DNA from: Massilia norwichensis
GTDB taxonomy: Bacteria > Pseudomonadota > Gammaproteobacteria > Burkholderiales > Burkholderiaceae_D
Length of the DNA stretch: 64,000 bases
Direction: 5' to 3'
Assembly: GCF_024753245.1 (NCBI RefSeq)
Contig: NZ_JANUGX010000008.1
Location: 119,116 to 183,115, forward strand
The notes beneath the pieces are model-generated. The model ran no database searches and was not told the DNA's origin. It was given only the letters and a program-made list of their open reading frames with translations. Within the stretch, counting starts at the first letter, position 1, and every line of letters begins with the position of its first letter. Below are positions 57,086 through 64,000 of this stretch, one piece after another. The translations under genes were made by a program, and so were the position numbers.

Positions 57086-57110
57086 CGTGGGCTCGGGGAG
57101 CCCACCCTAC
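57086..57110. repeat. Dispersed hairpin repeat, copy 2
   Basis: Stem GTGGGCTC / GAGCCCAC with a GGG loop and C/CCTAC flanks, 7 nt after the actP stop. It differs from copy 1 (1811-1835) by one compensated base pair (A-T to T-A). Confidence 0.7.
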
Positions 57111-57120
57111 ATAAAGAAGG

Positions 57121-57150
57121 GCCCGGTCGATTCGTCGACCGGGCTTTTTT
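57121..57150 (+). terminator. Rho-independent terminator of actP with UUCG loop
   Basis: A perfect 10-bp stem GCCCGGTCGA (57121-57130) / TCGACCGGGC (57135-57144) is capped by the stable tetraloop TTCG and followed by six T. It isolates the symporter transcript from the prpB promoter. Confidence 0.93.
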
Positions 57151-57163
57151 CATGGTGCGATGG

Positions 57164-57210
57164 AACAGATGTTGCGTTTCATGGTTGAAACAGTGTTGCG
57201 GAATGAAACA
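57164..57210 (+). promoter_or_regulatory. Putative PrpR enhancer sites upstream of prpB
   Basis: Clustered dyads: AACAGATGTT (57164-57173), GTTTCA-TGGT-TGAAAC (57176-57191, perfect arms), and TGTTGCGGAATGAAACA (57194-57210, partial dyad). TGTTGC and TGAAACA each occur twice. They lie about 65-110 bp upstream of the -24 element, the normal place for activator sites of sigma-54 promoters. Binding by PrpR is inference. Confidence 0.6.
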
Positions 57211-57273
57211 AGGCCAGGGCTTCCCAGAGCGCCAAGTCCTTGAAAACAGGGCAGGGCGGCGTAGCATGGGAGC

Positions 57274-57289
57274 TGGCACGGGGTTTGCA
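57274..57289 (+). promoter_or_regulatory. Sigma-54 (-24/-12) promoter of the prp operon
   Basis: TGGCACGGGGTTTGCA matches the full sigma-54 consensus TGGCACRNNNNTTGCW, with exact -24 GG / -12 GC spacing. It precedes prpB by about 48 nt, so transcription should start near 57300. The divergent regulator PrpR carries GAFTGA, the matching activator type. Confidence 0.9.
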
Positions 57290-57336
57290 TTTATGAGCCC
57301 GTACCCTGACCCATGAATCAACGAAAGGACAGCACC

Positions 57337-58227
57337 ATGACCCAACTCTCCGCTGGCGCCAAATTCCGCCAGGCCGTGCAGGAAGAACACCCGCTGCAGG
57401 TGATCGGCGCCATCAACGCCAACCACGCCCTGCTGGCCAAGCGCGCCGGCTATCGCGCGATCTACCTGTCGGGCGGCGGCGTGGCCGCGGGTTCGCTGGG
57501 CCTGCCGGACCTCGGCATCTCGGGCCTGGAAGACGTGCTGATCGACGTGCGCCGCATCACCGACGTCTGCGACCTGCCGCTGCTGGTGGATATCGACACC
57601 GGCTTCGGCTCCTCCGCCTTCAACGTCGCGCGCACCGTGCGCTCGCTGATCAAGGCCGGCGCCGGCGCCTGCCATATCGAAGACCAGGTCGGCGCCAAGC
57701 GCTGCGGCCACCGTCCGGGCAAGGAAATCGTCAGCCAGGCCGAGATGGTCGACCGCGTGAAGGCCGCCGTCGATGCCCGCACCGACGACAACTTCGTGAT
57801 CATGGCGCGCACCGACGCGCTGGCCGTCGAAGGCCTCGACAAAGCCGTCGAGCGTGCCGTCGCCTGCGTCGAAGCCGGCGCCGACATGATCTTCCCGGAA
57901 GCGATCACCAGCCTCGAGATGTACGCCCAGTTCAAAAAAGCGGTGAAGGTGCCGATCCTGGCCAACATCACCGAATTCGGCGCGACCCCGCTGTTCAGCG
58001 TGGAAGAACTGGCCGGCGCCGACGTCGACATCGTGCTGTACCCGCTGTCGGCCTTCCGCGCCATGAACAAGGCCGCCGAGAACGTCTACCAGGCGATCCG
58101 CCGCGATGGCCACCAGAAGAACGTGGTCGACACCATGCAGACCCGCGCCGAACTCTACGACCGCATCGACTATCACAGTTTCGAGCAGAAGCTCGATGCC
58201 CTGTTTGCCCAGAACAAAGCCAAATAA
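57337..58227 (+). CDS. prpB: 2-methylisocitrate lyase
   Basis: A 296-residue PEP-mutase/isocitrate-lyase family enzyme that splits 2-methylisocitrate into pyruvate and succinate. [38 protein letters not shown], and the catalytic loop [10 protein letters not shown] with its Cys near 124. Length equals E. coli PrpB. AAAGGAC precedes ATG 57337; an ATG at 57313 would leave almost no leader behind the promoter. First gene of the prpB-prpC-GNAT-acnD-prpF operon. Confidence 0.96.
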   Translation: MTQLSAGAKFRQAVQEEHPLQVIGAINANHALLAKRAGYRAIYLSGGGVAAGSLGLPDLGISGLEDVLIDVRRITDVCDLPLLVDIDTGFGSSAFNVARTVRSLIKAGAGACHIEDQVGAKRCGHRPGKEIVSQAEMVDRVKAAVDARTDDNFVIMARTDALAVEGLDKAVERAVACVEAGADMIFPEAITSLEMYAQFKKAVKVPILANITEFGATPLFSVEELAGADVDIVLYPLSAFRAMNKAAENVYQAIRRDGHQKNVVDTMQTRAELYDRIDYHSFEQKLDALFAQNKAK

Positions 58228-58246
58228 TCCTTGAGGAGATAACGAG

Positions 58247-59413
58247 ATGACCGACCAGACCACCGCAACCGACACCCCGACCTTCAAGCCGAAGAAATCC
58301 GTCGCCCTGTCCGGCGTCGCCGCAGGCAACACCGCGCTGTGCTCGGTGGGCCGTTCCGGCAACGATCTGCACTACCGCGGCTACGACATCCTGGACGTCG
58401 CCGAGACCTCGGAATTCGAAGAGATCGCCTATCTGCTGGTGCACGGCAAGCTGCCGAACGAAGCCGAACTGCGCGGCTACAAGGCCAAGCTGAAATCGCT
58501 GCGCGGCCTGCCGCAAGCCGTCAAGTCGGCCCTGGAAGCGCTGCCGGCGGCCTCGCACCCGATGGACGTGATGCGTACCGGCGTCTCGGTGCTGGGCTGC
58601 ACGCTGCCGGAAAAGGACGACCACAACATCCCGGGCGCGCGCGACATCGCCGACCGCCTGATGGCTTCCCTCGGTTCGATGCTGCTGTACTGGTACCACT
58701 TCAGCCATAACGGCAAGCGCATCGATGTCGAGACCGACGACGATTCGATCGGCGGCCACTTCCTGCACCTGCTGCACGGCTTCAAGCCGTGCGACGAGTG
58801 GGTGAAGGCGATGCACACCTCGCTGATCCTGTACGCCGAGCACGAATTCAACGCCTCGACCTTCACCGGCCGCGTGATCGCCGGCACCGGTTCCGACATC
58901 TACTCGGCCATCACCGGCGCGATCGGCGCGCTGCGCGGTCCGAAGCACGGCGGCGCCAACGAAGTCGCCTTCGAGATCCAGAAGCGCTACGAGAACCCGG
59001 ACGAAGCCGAAGCCGACATCCGCAACCGCGTCGCCAACAAGGAAGTCGTGATCGGCTTCGGCCACCCGGTGTACACGATCTCGGACCCGCGCAACAAGGT
59101 GATCAAGGACGTGGCGCGCAAGCTCTCGAGCGATGCCGGTTCGATGAAGATGTTCGACATCGCCGAGCGCCTGGAATCGGTCATGTGGGAAGTCAAGAAG
59201 ATGTTCCCGAACCTGGACTGGTTCTCCGCCGTGTCCTACCACATGATGGGCGTGCCGACCGCCATGTTCACCCCGCTGTTCGTGATCGCGCGCACCTCGG
59301 GCTGGTCGGCTCACATCATCGAGCAGCGCATCGACAACAAGATCATTCGTCCGAGCGCGAACTATGTCGGTCCGGAGGATCTGCAGTTCGTGCCGCTGAG
59401 CGAGCGTAAATAA
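58247..59413 (+). CDS. prpC: 2-methylcitrate synthase
   Basis: A 388-residue citrate-synthase-fold enzyme joining propionyl-CoA and oxaloacetate. [63 protein letters not shown] and [16 protein letters not shown] contain the catalytic His pair; the Asp lies in the C-terminal [13 protein letters not shown] region. TTGAGGAG precedes the ATG. Followed by an inverted-repeat element. Confidence 0.96.
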   Translation: MTDQTTATDTPTFKPKKSVALSGVAAGNTALCSVGRSGNDLHYRGYDILDVAETSEFEEIAYLLVHGKLPNEAELRGYKAKLKSLRGLPQAVKSALEALPAASHPMDVMRTGVSVLGCTLPEKDDHNIPGARDIADRLMASLGSMLLYWYHFSHNGKRIDVETDDDSIGGHFLHLLHGFKPCDEWVKAMHTSLILYAEHEFNASTFTGRVIAGTGSDIYSAITGAIGALRGPKHGGANEVAFEIQKRYENPDEAEADIRNRVANKEVVIGFGHPVYTISDPRNKVIKDVARKLSSDAGSMKMFDIAERLESVMWEVKKMFPNLDWFSAVSYHMMGVPTAMFTPLFVIARTSGWSAHIIEQRIDNKIIRPSANYVGPEDLQFVPLSERK

Positions 59414-59419
59414 ACCCCA

Positions 59420-59497
59420 CGTCGTTCCCGCGCAGGCGGGAACCCAAGTTTCGTTGGTTCGCCACGAACTTGGATCCCCGCCTGCGCGGGGATGACG
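59420..59497. repeat. REP-like inverted-repeat element A (double hairpin)
   Basis: Two 31-bp arms in inverted orientation (59420-59450 and 59467-59497) surround 16 bp. Each arm is itself a hairpin: GTTCCCGC-gcag-GCGGGAAC on the left, and ATCCCCGC-gcag-GCGGGGAT when the right arm is read on the minus strand. The two inner stems differ by compensated pairs. It is related to element B at 62666-62747. It lies 7 nt after prpC. Confidence 0.85.
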
Positions 59498-59529
59498 GAT
59501 CGAAGGCCGCAGGCCGATTCGAACGCAAT

Positions 59530-60060
59530 ATGAACATGGCCGAACCGATCACCATTCGCCAGCTCACCCCAGCCGACGCAGCCGCCTACCGCAGCCTGCG
59601 CCTGGCCGGCCTGCGCGCCTTCCCGCACGCCTTCCGCCCGGACTACGAAGAGGCTGTGCAACAGCCGCTGTCCTGGGCCGAACAGCGTTTGGCGAAGGCC
59701 GGCGAGTACTGGTTCGGCGCCTTCGACGAGGCGACGCTCGTGGGCGCAATCTGCCTGCGCACCCAGGCCGGACGCAAGATCCGCCATTCGGCCAGCCTGA
59801 ACGCGCTGGTGGTCGATCCCGAGCGGCAGCGGCAGGGCGTTGCCCGCGCACTTGTCGCTCATTTGATCGGATTCGCCCGCTCACTTGAGTACATTCGCCA
59901 GCTCACGCTGACGGTCCACGACGGCAATACGAACGCCGAGCGCCTCTACGACGCTTTCGGATTCCGGCAGTTCGGCCTGGAGCCGGACGCCTTTCTGCAC
60001 GACGGGCGGTACTACGCCAAGCAGCACCGCCAACTTCAATTAGATTCACCGACATCATGA
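59530..60060 (+). CDS. GNAT family N-acetyltransferase
   Basis: A 176-residue acetyltransferase beginning MNMAEPITIRQLTPADAAAY. Acetyl-CoA site LNALVVDPERQRQGVARALV (motif A, RxxGxA/G near 100-110) and the C-terminal NTNAERLYDAFGFRQFG. Substrate unknown. It is inserted between prpC and acnD, where other genomes have these genes adjacent; it may regulate propionyl-CoA enzymes by acylation, but this is speculation. The ATG at 59470 is rejected because its first residues are encoded by the repeat element. Overlaps acnD by 4 nt. Confidence 0.85.
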   Translation: MNMAEPITIRQLTPADAAAYRSLRLAGLRAFPHAFRPDYEEAVQQPLSWAEQRLAKAGEYWFGAFDEATLVGAICLRTQAGRKIRHSASLNALVVDPERQRQGVARALVAHLIGFARSLEYIRQLTLTVHDGNTNAERLYDAFGFRQFGLEPDAFLHDGRYYAKQHRQLQLDSPTS

Positions 60061-62657
60061 ACAGCCAATACCGCAAACCCCTGCACGGGACCAACCTGCA
60101 TTACTTCGACGCCAAGGCGGCGGTCGAAGAGATCCAGCCGGGCGCCTGGGACGGCCTGCCTTACACCTCGCGTGTGCTGGCCGAGAACCTGGTGCGCCGC
60201 TGCGAGCCGCAAGCGCTGGTGCCCTCGCTCAAGCAGCTCATCGAGCGCAAGCGCGACCTCGATTTCCCGTGGTTCCCCGCCCGCGTGGTCTGCCACGACA
60301 TCCTCGGCCAGACCGCGCTGGTCGACCTGGCCGGCCTGCGCGACGCGATCGCGCTGCAGGGCGGTAATCCGGCGCTGGTCAATCCGGTGGTGCCGACCCA
60401 GCTGGTGGTCGACCACTCGCTGGCCGTCGAGTGCGGCGGCTTCGAGCCGGACGCCTTCGACAAGAACCGCGCCATCGAAGACCGCCGCAACGAGGACCGC
60501 TTCGACTTCATCAACTGGACCAAGAAGGCCTTCCAGAACGTCGACGTGATCCCGCCGGGGAACGGCATCCTGCACCAGATTAACCTCGAGCGCATGAGCC
60601 CCGTGGTCCAGGTGAAGGATGGCGTGGCCTTCCCGGACACGCTGGTCGGCACCGACTCGCACACGCCGATGGTCGACGCGCTGGGCGTGATCGCGATCGG
60701 CGTGGGCGGCCTGGAAGCGGAAAGCGTGATGCTGGGCCGTGCTTCCTACATGCGCCTGCCGGACATCGTCGGCGTCGAGCTGACCGGCAAACCGCAGCCG
60801 GGCATCACCGCCACCGACATCGTGCTGGCGCTGACCGAGTTCCTGCGCAAGGCTAAGGTCGTCTCCGCCTACCTCGAATTCTTCGGCGAGGGTTCGGCCA
60901 ACCTGACCCTCGGCGACCGCGCGACGATCTCGAACATGGCCCCCGAATACGGCGCCACCGCCGCCATGTTCGCCATCGACGAGCAGACCATCAAATACCT
61001 CAAGCTGACCGGCCGCGACGACGAGCTGGTGAAGCTGGTCGAGACCTATGCCAGGGAAGCCGGTCTGTGGGCCGATACCCTGGCAAACGTCGAATACGAG
61101 CGCACCCTGAGTTTCGACCTGTCGACCGTGGTGCGCAACATCGCCGGCCCGTCGAACCCGCACAAGCGCGTGCCGACTTCCGAGCTGGCGGCCCAGGGCA
61201 TCGCAGGCAAGGTCGAAAACGAGCCGGGCCTGATGCCGGACGGCTCCGTGATCATCGCCGCGATCACCAGCTGCACCAACACCAATAACCCGCGCAATAT
61301 GATCGCGGCCGGCCTCATTGCGCGTAACGCAAACAGGCTGGGCCTGCTGCGCAAGCCGTGGGTGAAGTCCTCGCTGGCGCCGGGCTCGAAAGCCGTCGCG
61401 CTGTACCTGGAAGAAGCCGGCCTGCTGCCGGAACTCGAAAAGCTGGGCTTCGGCATCGTCGCCTTTGCCTGCACCACCTGCAACGGCATGTCGGGCGCGC
61501 TCGATCCGGTGATCCAGAAGGAAGTCGTGGAGCGCGACCTGTACGCGACCGCCGTCCTGTCGGGCAACCGCAACTTCGACGGCCGCATCCACCCCTATGC
61601 CAAGCAGGCCTTCCTGGCGTCGCCGGCGCTGGTGGTGGCGTATGCGATCGCCGGCACGATCCGCTTCGACATCGAGAAGGACGTGCTGGGCACCGATGCC
61701 TCCGGTAAGGAAATCCGCCTGGCCGATATCTGGCCGAGCGACGCCGAGATCGACGCCGTGGTCGAGCAGTCGGTGAAGCCGCAGCAGTTCCGCAACGTGT
61801 ACGACGTGATGTTCGCGCGCCAGGAAACCACCGAGGAAGCAGTGTCGCCGCTGTATGACTGGCGCCCGATGAGCACCTACATCCGCCGTCCGCCGTACTG
61901 GGAAGGCGCGCTGGCCGGCGAGCGCACGCTCAAGGGCATGCGTCCGCTGGCCGTCCTGGGCGACAACATCACCACCGATCATTTGTCGCCATCCAACGCC
62001 ATCATGTTGGACTCCGCGGCCGGCGAATACCTGCACAAGATGGGCCTGCCGGAAGAGGACTTCAATTCCTACGCCACCCACCGCGGCGACCACCTGACCG
62101 CGCAGCGCGCCACCTTCGCCAACCCGACCCTGAAGAACGAGATGGTGCGCAATCCCGACGGCAGCGTGCGCGCAGGCTCGCTGGCGCGCATCGAGCCGGA
62201 AGGTACCGTTACCCGCATGTGGGAAGCGATCGAGACCTACATGGAACGCAAGCAGCCGCTGATCGTGGTGGCCGGCGCCGACTACGGCCAGGGTTCCTCG
62301 CGCGACTGGGCGGCCAAGGGCGTGCGCCTGGCGGGCGTGGAAGCGATCGTCGCCGAAGGCTTCGAGCGCATCCACCGCACCAACCTGGTCGGCATGGGCG
62401 TGCTGCCGCTGGAGTTCATGCCGGGCACGACCCGCCTGACCCTGGGCCTGGACGGCACCGAGACCTATGACGTGGTGGGCGAACGCACCCCACGCGCGGT
62501 GCTGACCCTGGTCGTGCATCGCAAGAGTGGCGAGACCGTCGAGGTGCCGGTGACCTGCCGCCTGGACACCGCGGAAGAGGTGTCGATCTACGAGGCCGGC
62601 GGCGTGCTGCAGCGCTTTGCGCAGGACTTCCTGGCGACGACCAAGGTGGCCGCCTAA
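60057..62657 (+). CDS. acnD: 2-methylcitrate dehydratase (Fe-S), AcnD
   Basis: An 866-residue aconitase-superfamily enzyme. NGILHQINLERMSPVV and VGTDSHTPMVDALGVIAIGV near 185-220, Fe-S ligand cysteines in SCTNTNNPRNM (near 408) and CTTCNGMSGALDP (near 475), and the swivelling C-domain with GADYGQGSSRDWAAKG. It dehydrates 2-methylcitrate to 2-methylaconitate isomer, which then needs PrpF. The AcnD/PrpF route replaces PrpD, which is absent here. Confidence 0.95.
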   Translation: MNSQYRKPLHGTNLHYFDAKAAVEEIQPGAWDGLPYTSRVLAENLVRRCEPQALVPSLKQLIERKRDLDFPWFPARVVCHDILGQTALVDLAGLRDAIALQGGNPALVNPVVPTQLVVDHSLAVECGGFEPDAFDKNRAIEDRRNEDRFDFINWTKKAFQNVDVIPPGNGILHQINLERMSPVVQVKDGVAFPDTLVGTDSHTPMVDALGVIAIGVGGLEAESVMLGRASYMRLPDIVGVELTGKPQPGITATDIVLALTEFLRKAKVVSAYLEFFGEGSANLTLGDRATISNMAPEYGATAAMFAIDEQTIKYLKLTGRDDELVKLVETYAREAGLWADTLANVEYERTLSFDLSTVVRNIAGPSNPHKRVPTSELAAQGIAGKVENEPGLMPDGSVIIAAITSCTNTNNPRNMIAAGLIARNANRLGLLRKPWVKSSLAPGSKAVALYLEEAGLLPELEKLGFGIVAFACTTCNGMSGALDPVIQKEVVERDLYATAVLSGNRNFDGRIHPYAKQAFLASPALVVAYAIAGTIRFDIEKDVLGTDASGKEIRLADIWPSDAEIDAVVEQSVKPQQFRNVYDVMFARQETTEEAVSPLYDWRPMSTYIRRPPYWEGALAGERTLKGMRPLAVLGDNITTDHLSPSNAIMLDSAAGEYLHKMGLPEEDFNSYATHRGDHLTAQRATFANPTLKNEMVRNPDGSVRAGSLARIEPEGTVTRMWEAIETYMERKQPLIVVAGADYGQGSSRDWAAKGVRLAGVEAIVAEGFERIHRTNLVGMGVLPLEFMPGTTRLTLGLDGTETYDVVGERTPRAVLTLVVHRKSGETVEVPVTCRLDTAEEVSIYEAGGVLQRFAQDFLATTKVAA

Positions 62658-62665
62658 CTTCACCA

Positions 62666-62747
62666 CCGTCATCCCCGCGGAAGCGGGGATCCATACTGAG
62701 CCGCAAGGCACGCGCCGTATGGATTCCCGCTTTCGCGGGAATGACGG
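62666..62747. repeat. REP-like inverted-repeat element B (double hairpin)
   Basis: Inverted 31-bp arms (62666-62696 and 62717-62747) around 20 bp. Inner hairpins are ATCCCCGC-ggaa-GCGGGGAT and ATTCCCGC-tttc-GCGGGAAT, again with compensated changes. Located between acnD and prpF, 9 nt after the acnD stop. Confidence 0.85.
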
Positions 62748-62762
62748 GAAGGGATAACACAT

Positions 62763-63959
62763 ATGACTCACCAACCCCAAATCAAAATCCCCGCCACCTA
62801 CATGCGCGGTGGCACCAGCAAAGGCGTGTTCTTCCGCCTGCAGGACCTGCCCGAAGCCGCGCAGGTGCCCGGCGCGGCACGCGACCAGCTCCTGATGCGC
62901 GTGGTCGGCAGCCCCGACCCCTACGGCAAGCAGATCGACGGCATGGGCGGCGCCACTTCGAGCACCAGCAAGACCGTGATCGTGGCGCCGTCCACGCGCC
63001 CCGGCCACGACGTCGACTACCTGTTCGGCCAGGTCTCGATCGACAAGCCCTTCGTCGACTGGAGCGGCAACTGCGGCAACCTGTCGGCGGCGATCGGCCC
63101 GTATGCCATCGCCAACGGTTTCATCGACCCGGCGCGTATCCCGCAAAACGGTACGGTGACCGTCACCATCTGGCAGGCCAACATCAGTAAAACCATCGTC
63201 GCCCATGTGCCGGTGACGAACGGCGAAGTGCAGGAAACCGGCGACTTCGAACTGGACGGCGTGACCTTCCCGGCCGCCGAAGTCCAGCTCGAATTCATGG
63301 ATCCGGCGGCTGAGGAGGGCGAGGGCGGCGGCGCCATGTTCCCGACCGGGAACCTGGTCGACGAACTCGAAGTGCCGGGCGTCGGCCTGCTTCCGGCGAC
63401 GATGATCAATGCCGGCATCCCGACCATCTTCGTCAACGCCCAGGACATCGGCTACAAGGGCAGCGAGCTGCAGGACGACATCAACGGCGACCCGAAGGCG
63501 CTGGCGATGTTCGAGTTGATCCGTGCCTACGGCGCGATGCGCATGGGCCTGATCCAGCATCTGGAAGAAGCGGCCAAGCGCCAGCACACGCCCAAGGTCG
63601 CCTTCGTGGCGCCGCCGGCGGACTACACGGCCTCCAGCGGCAAGCGGGTCGCCGCCCAGGACATCGACCTGCTGGTGCGCGCACTCTCGATGGGCAAGCT
63701 GCACCACGCGATGATGGGCACGGCGGCGGTGGCGATCGGCACCGCGGCGGCCATCCCCGGCACCCTGGTCAGCCTGGCCGCGGGCGGGCGGGCGCACGAA
63801 GCGGTGCGTTTCGGCCACCCCTCCGGCACCTTGCGCGTCGGCGCCCAGGCCGAGCAGGATGCCCAGAGCGGCGACTGGGTCGTCAGGAAGGCCGTGATGA
63901 GCCGTAGCGCGCGCGTGCTGATGGAAGGCCTTATCAGAGTCCCGGGCGATACTTTCTAA
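62763..63959 (+). CDS. prpF: 2-methylaconitate cis-trans isomerase
   Basis: A 398-residue PrpF-family isomerase. ATYMRGGTSKGVFFRLQDLP at the N-terminus, GMGGATSSTSKTVIV, SGNCGNLSAAIGPYA (with the conserved Cys), PTIFVNAQDIGYKGSEL and GRAHEAVRFGHPSGTL. It converts the AcnD product into the isomer that aconitase hydrates. Last gene of the operon; its stop is followed by a hairpin at the window edge. Confidence 0.95.
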   Translation: MTHQPQIKIPATYMRGGTSKGVFFRLQDLPEAAQVPGAARDQLLMRVVGSPDPYGKQIDGMGGATSSTSKTVIVAPSTRPGHDVDYLFGQVSIDKPFVDWSGNCGNLSAAIGPYAIANGFIDPARIPQNGTVTVTIWQANISKTIVAHVPVTNGEVQETGDFELDGVTFPAAEVQLEFMDPAAEEGEGGGAMFPTGNLVDELEVPGVGLLPATMINAGIPTIFVNAQDIGYKGSELQDDINGDPKALAMFELIRAYGAMRMGLIQHLEEAAKRQHTPKVAFVAPPADYTASSGKRVAAQDIDLLVRALSMGKLHHAMMGTAAVAIGTAAAIPGTLVSLAAGGRAHEAVRFGHPSGTLRVGAQAEQDAQSGDWVVRKAVMSRSARVLMEGLIRVPGDTF

Positions 63960-63975
63960 CGCTTTGTCACACATG

Positions 63976-64000
63976 AGCCCGCCACGCAACACAGCGGGCT
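63976..64000 (+). terminator. Probable terminator stem after prpF (cut by window end)
   Basis: AGCCCGC (63976-63982) pairs with GCGGGCT (63994-64000) around an 11-nt loop. The expected T-tract would lie outside the window. Confidence 0.6.

Noticed and set aside
59470..59529. Upstream ATG extension of the GNAT gene (MDPRLRGDDG start)
   Set aside because: Those codons are made by the REP-like element; this leader is a well-known artefact of such repeats.
60036..63992. A 1318-residue open frame on the minus strand
   Set aside because: It is wholly antisense to acnD and prpF, low in complexity and rich in Ala/Gly/Arg/His, as expected from GC-rich codon bias. Similar long antisense frames over murJ, clpA, the tricorn-like gene and actP/prpB were rejected for the same reason.

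Overview
GC-rich chromosomal segment of a betaproteobacterium, most likely Oxalobacteraceae (Massilia/Telluria-like). The clues are an EpsA-type regulator, four PEP-CTERM proteins and a TIGR03790 protein (a family that tracks exosortase genomes), an AcnD/PrpF-type 2-methylcitrate operon with PrpR, and a DUF485/ActP symporter pair. The genus call is inference. No rRNA, tRNA, CRISPR array, insertion sequence or prophage was seen.

Layout. (1) 1-13289: right-hand part of an exopolysaccharide cluster: glycosyltransferases (GT14, two GT4, one WecG/TagA), a CapK/PaaK-like adenylating enzyme, a heparinase II/III protein, and sugar-nucleotide enzymes (WecB, GalE, a sugar-phosphate nucleotidyltransferase, ManC). 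(2) 13366-22814: surface and secreted proteins (TLD-like PEP-CTERM protein, TIGR03790, ExeM/NucH nuclease, two more PEP-CTERM proteins, two lipoproteins), with an atypical PhoB-like regulator and an EpsA LuxR regulator. (3) 22906-26872: a large subtilisin-like protease beside a PEP-CTERM protein that is a paralogue of the one at 21386. (4) 27245-36980: a compact eleven-gene secretion operon that joins GspG/F/E/D-type parts to a PilM/N/O/P-like alignment complex and three extra pseudopilins. (5) 36994-49726: housekeeping genes (murJ, rpsT, rluE, icd, cspA-like, clpS-clpA), a chemoreceptor and a tricorn-like protease. (6) 49730-53253: cystathionine beta-synthase and gamma-lyase pair (reverse transsulfuration), then a frameshifted periplasmic ClpP-like gene. 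(7) 53294-63959: propionate catabolism: prpR divergent from DUF485-actP, then prpB-prpC-GNAT-acnD-prpF behind a full-consensus sigma-54 promoter.

How the genes work together. The first half builds and presumably regulates an exopolysaccharide and its PEP-CTERM partners. The secretion operon is a candidate exporter for the nuclease and protease found here. The prp block takes up short-chain carboxylates and oxidises propionyl-CoA through 2-methylcitrate under PrpR/sigma-54 control.

The most unusual signals are: short 10-13 bp tandem repeats placed on stop codons at six loci, re-supplying stops, usually in new frames; a PhoB-like regulator that lacks the phospho-acceptor Asp and one acid-pocket residue; the hybrid T2SS/T4P operon with a pseudopilin lacking Glu5; and two families of hairpin repeats whose copies differ by compensatory changes.
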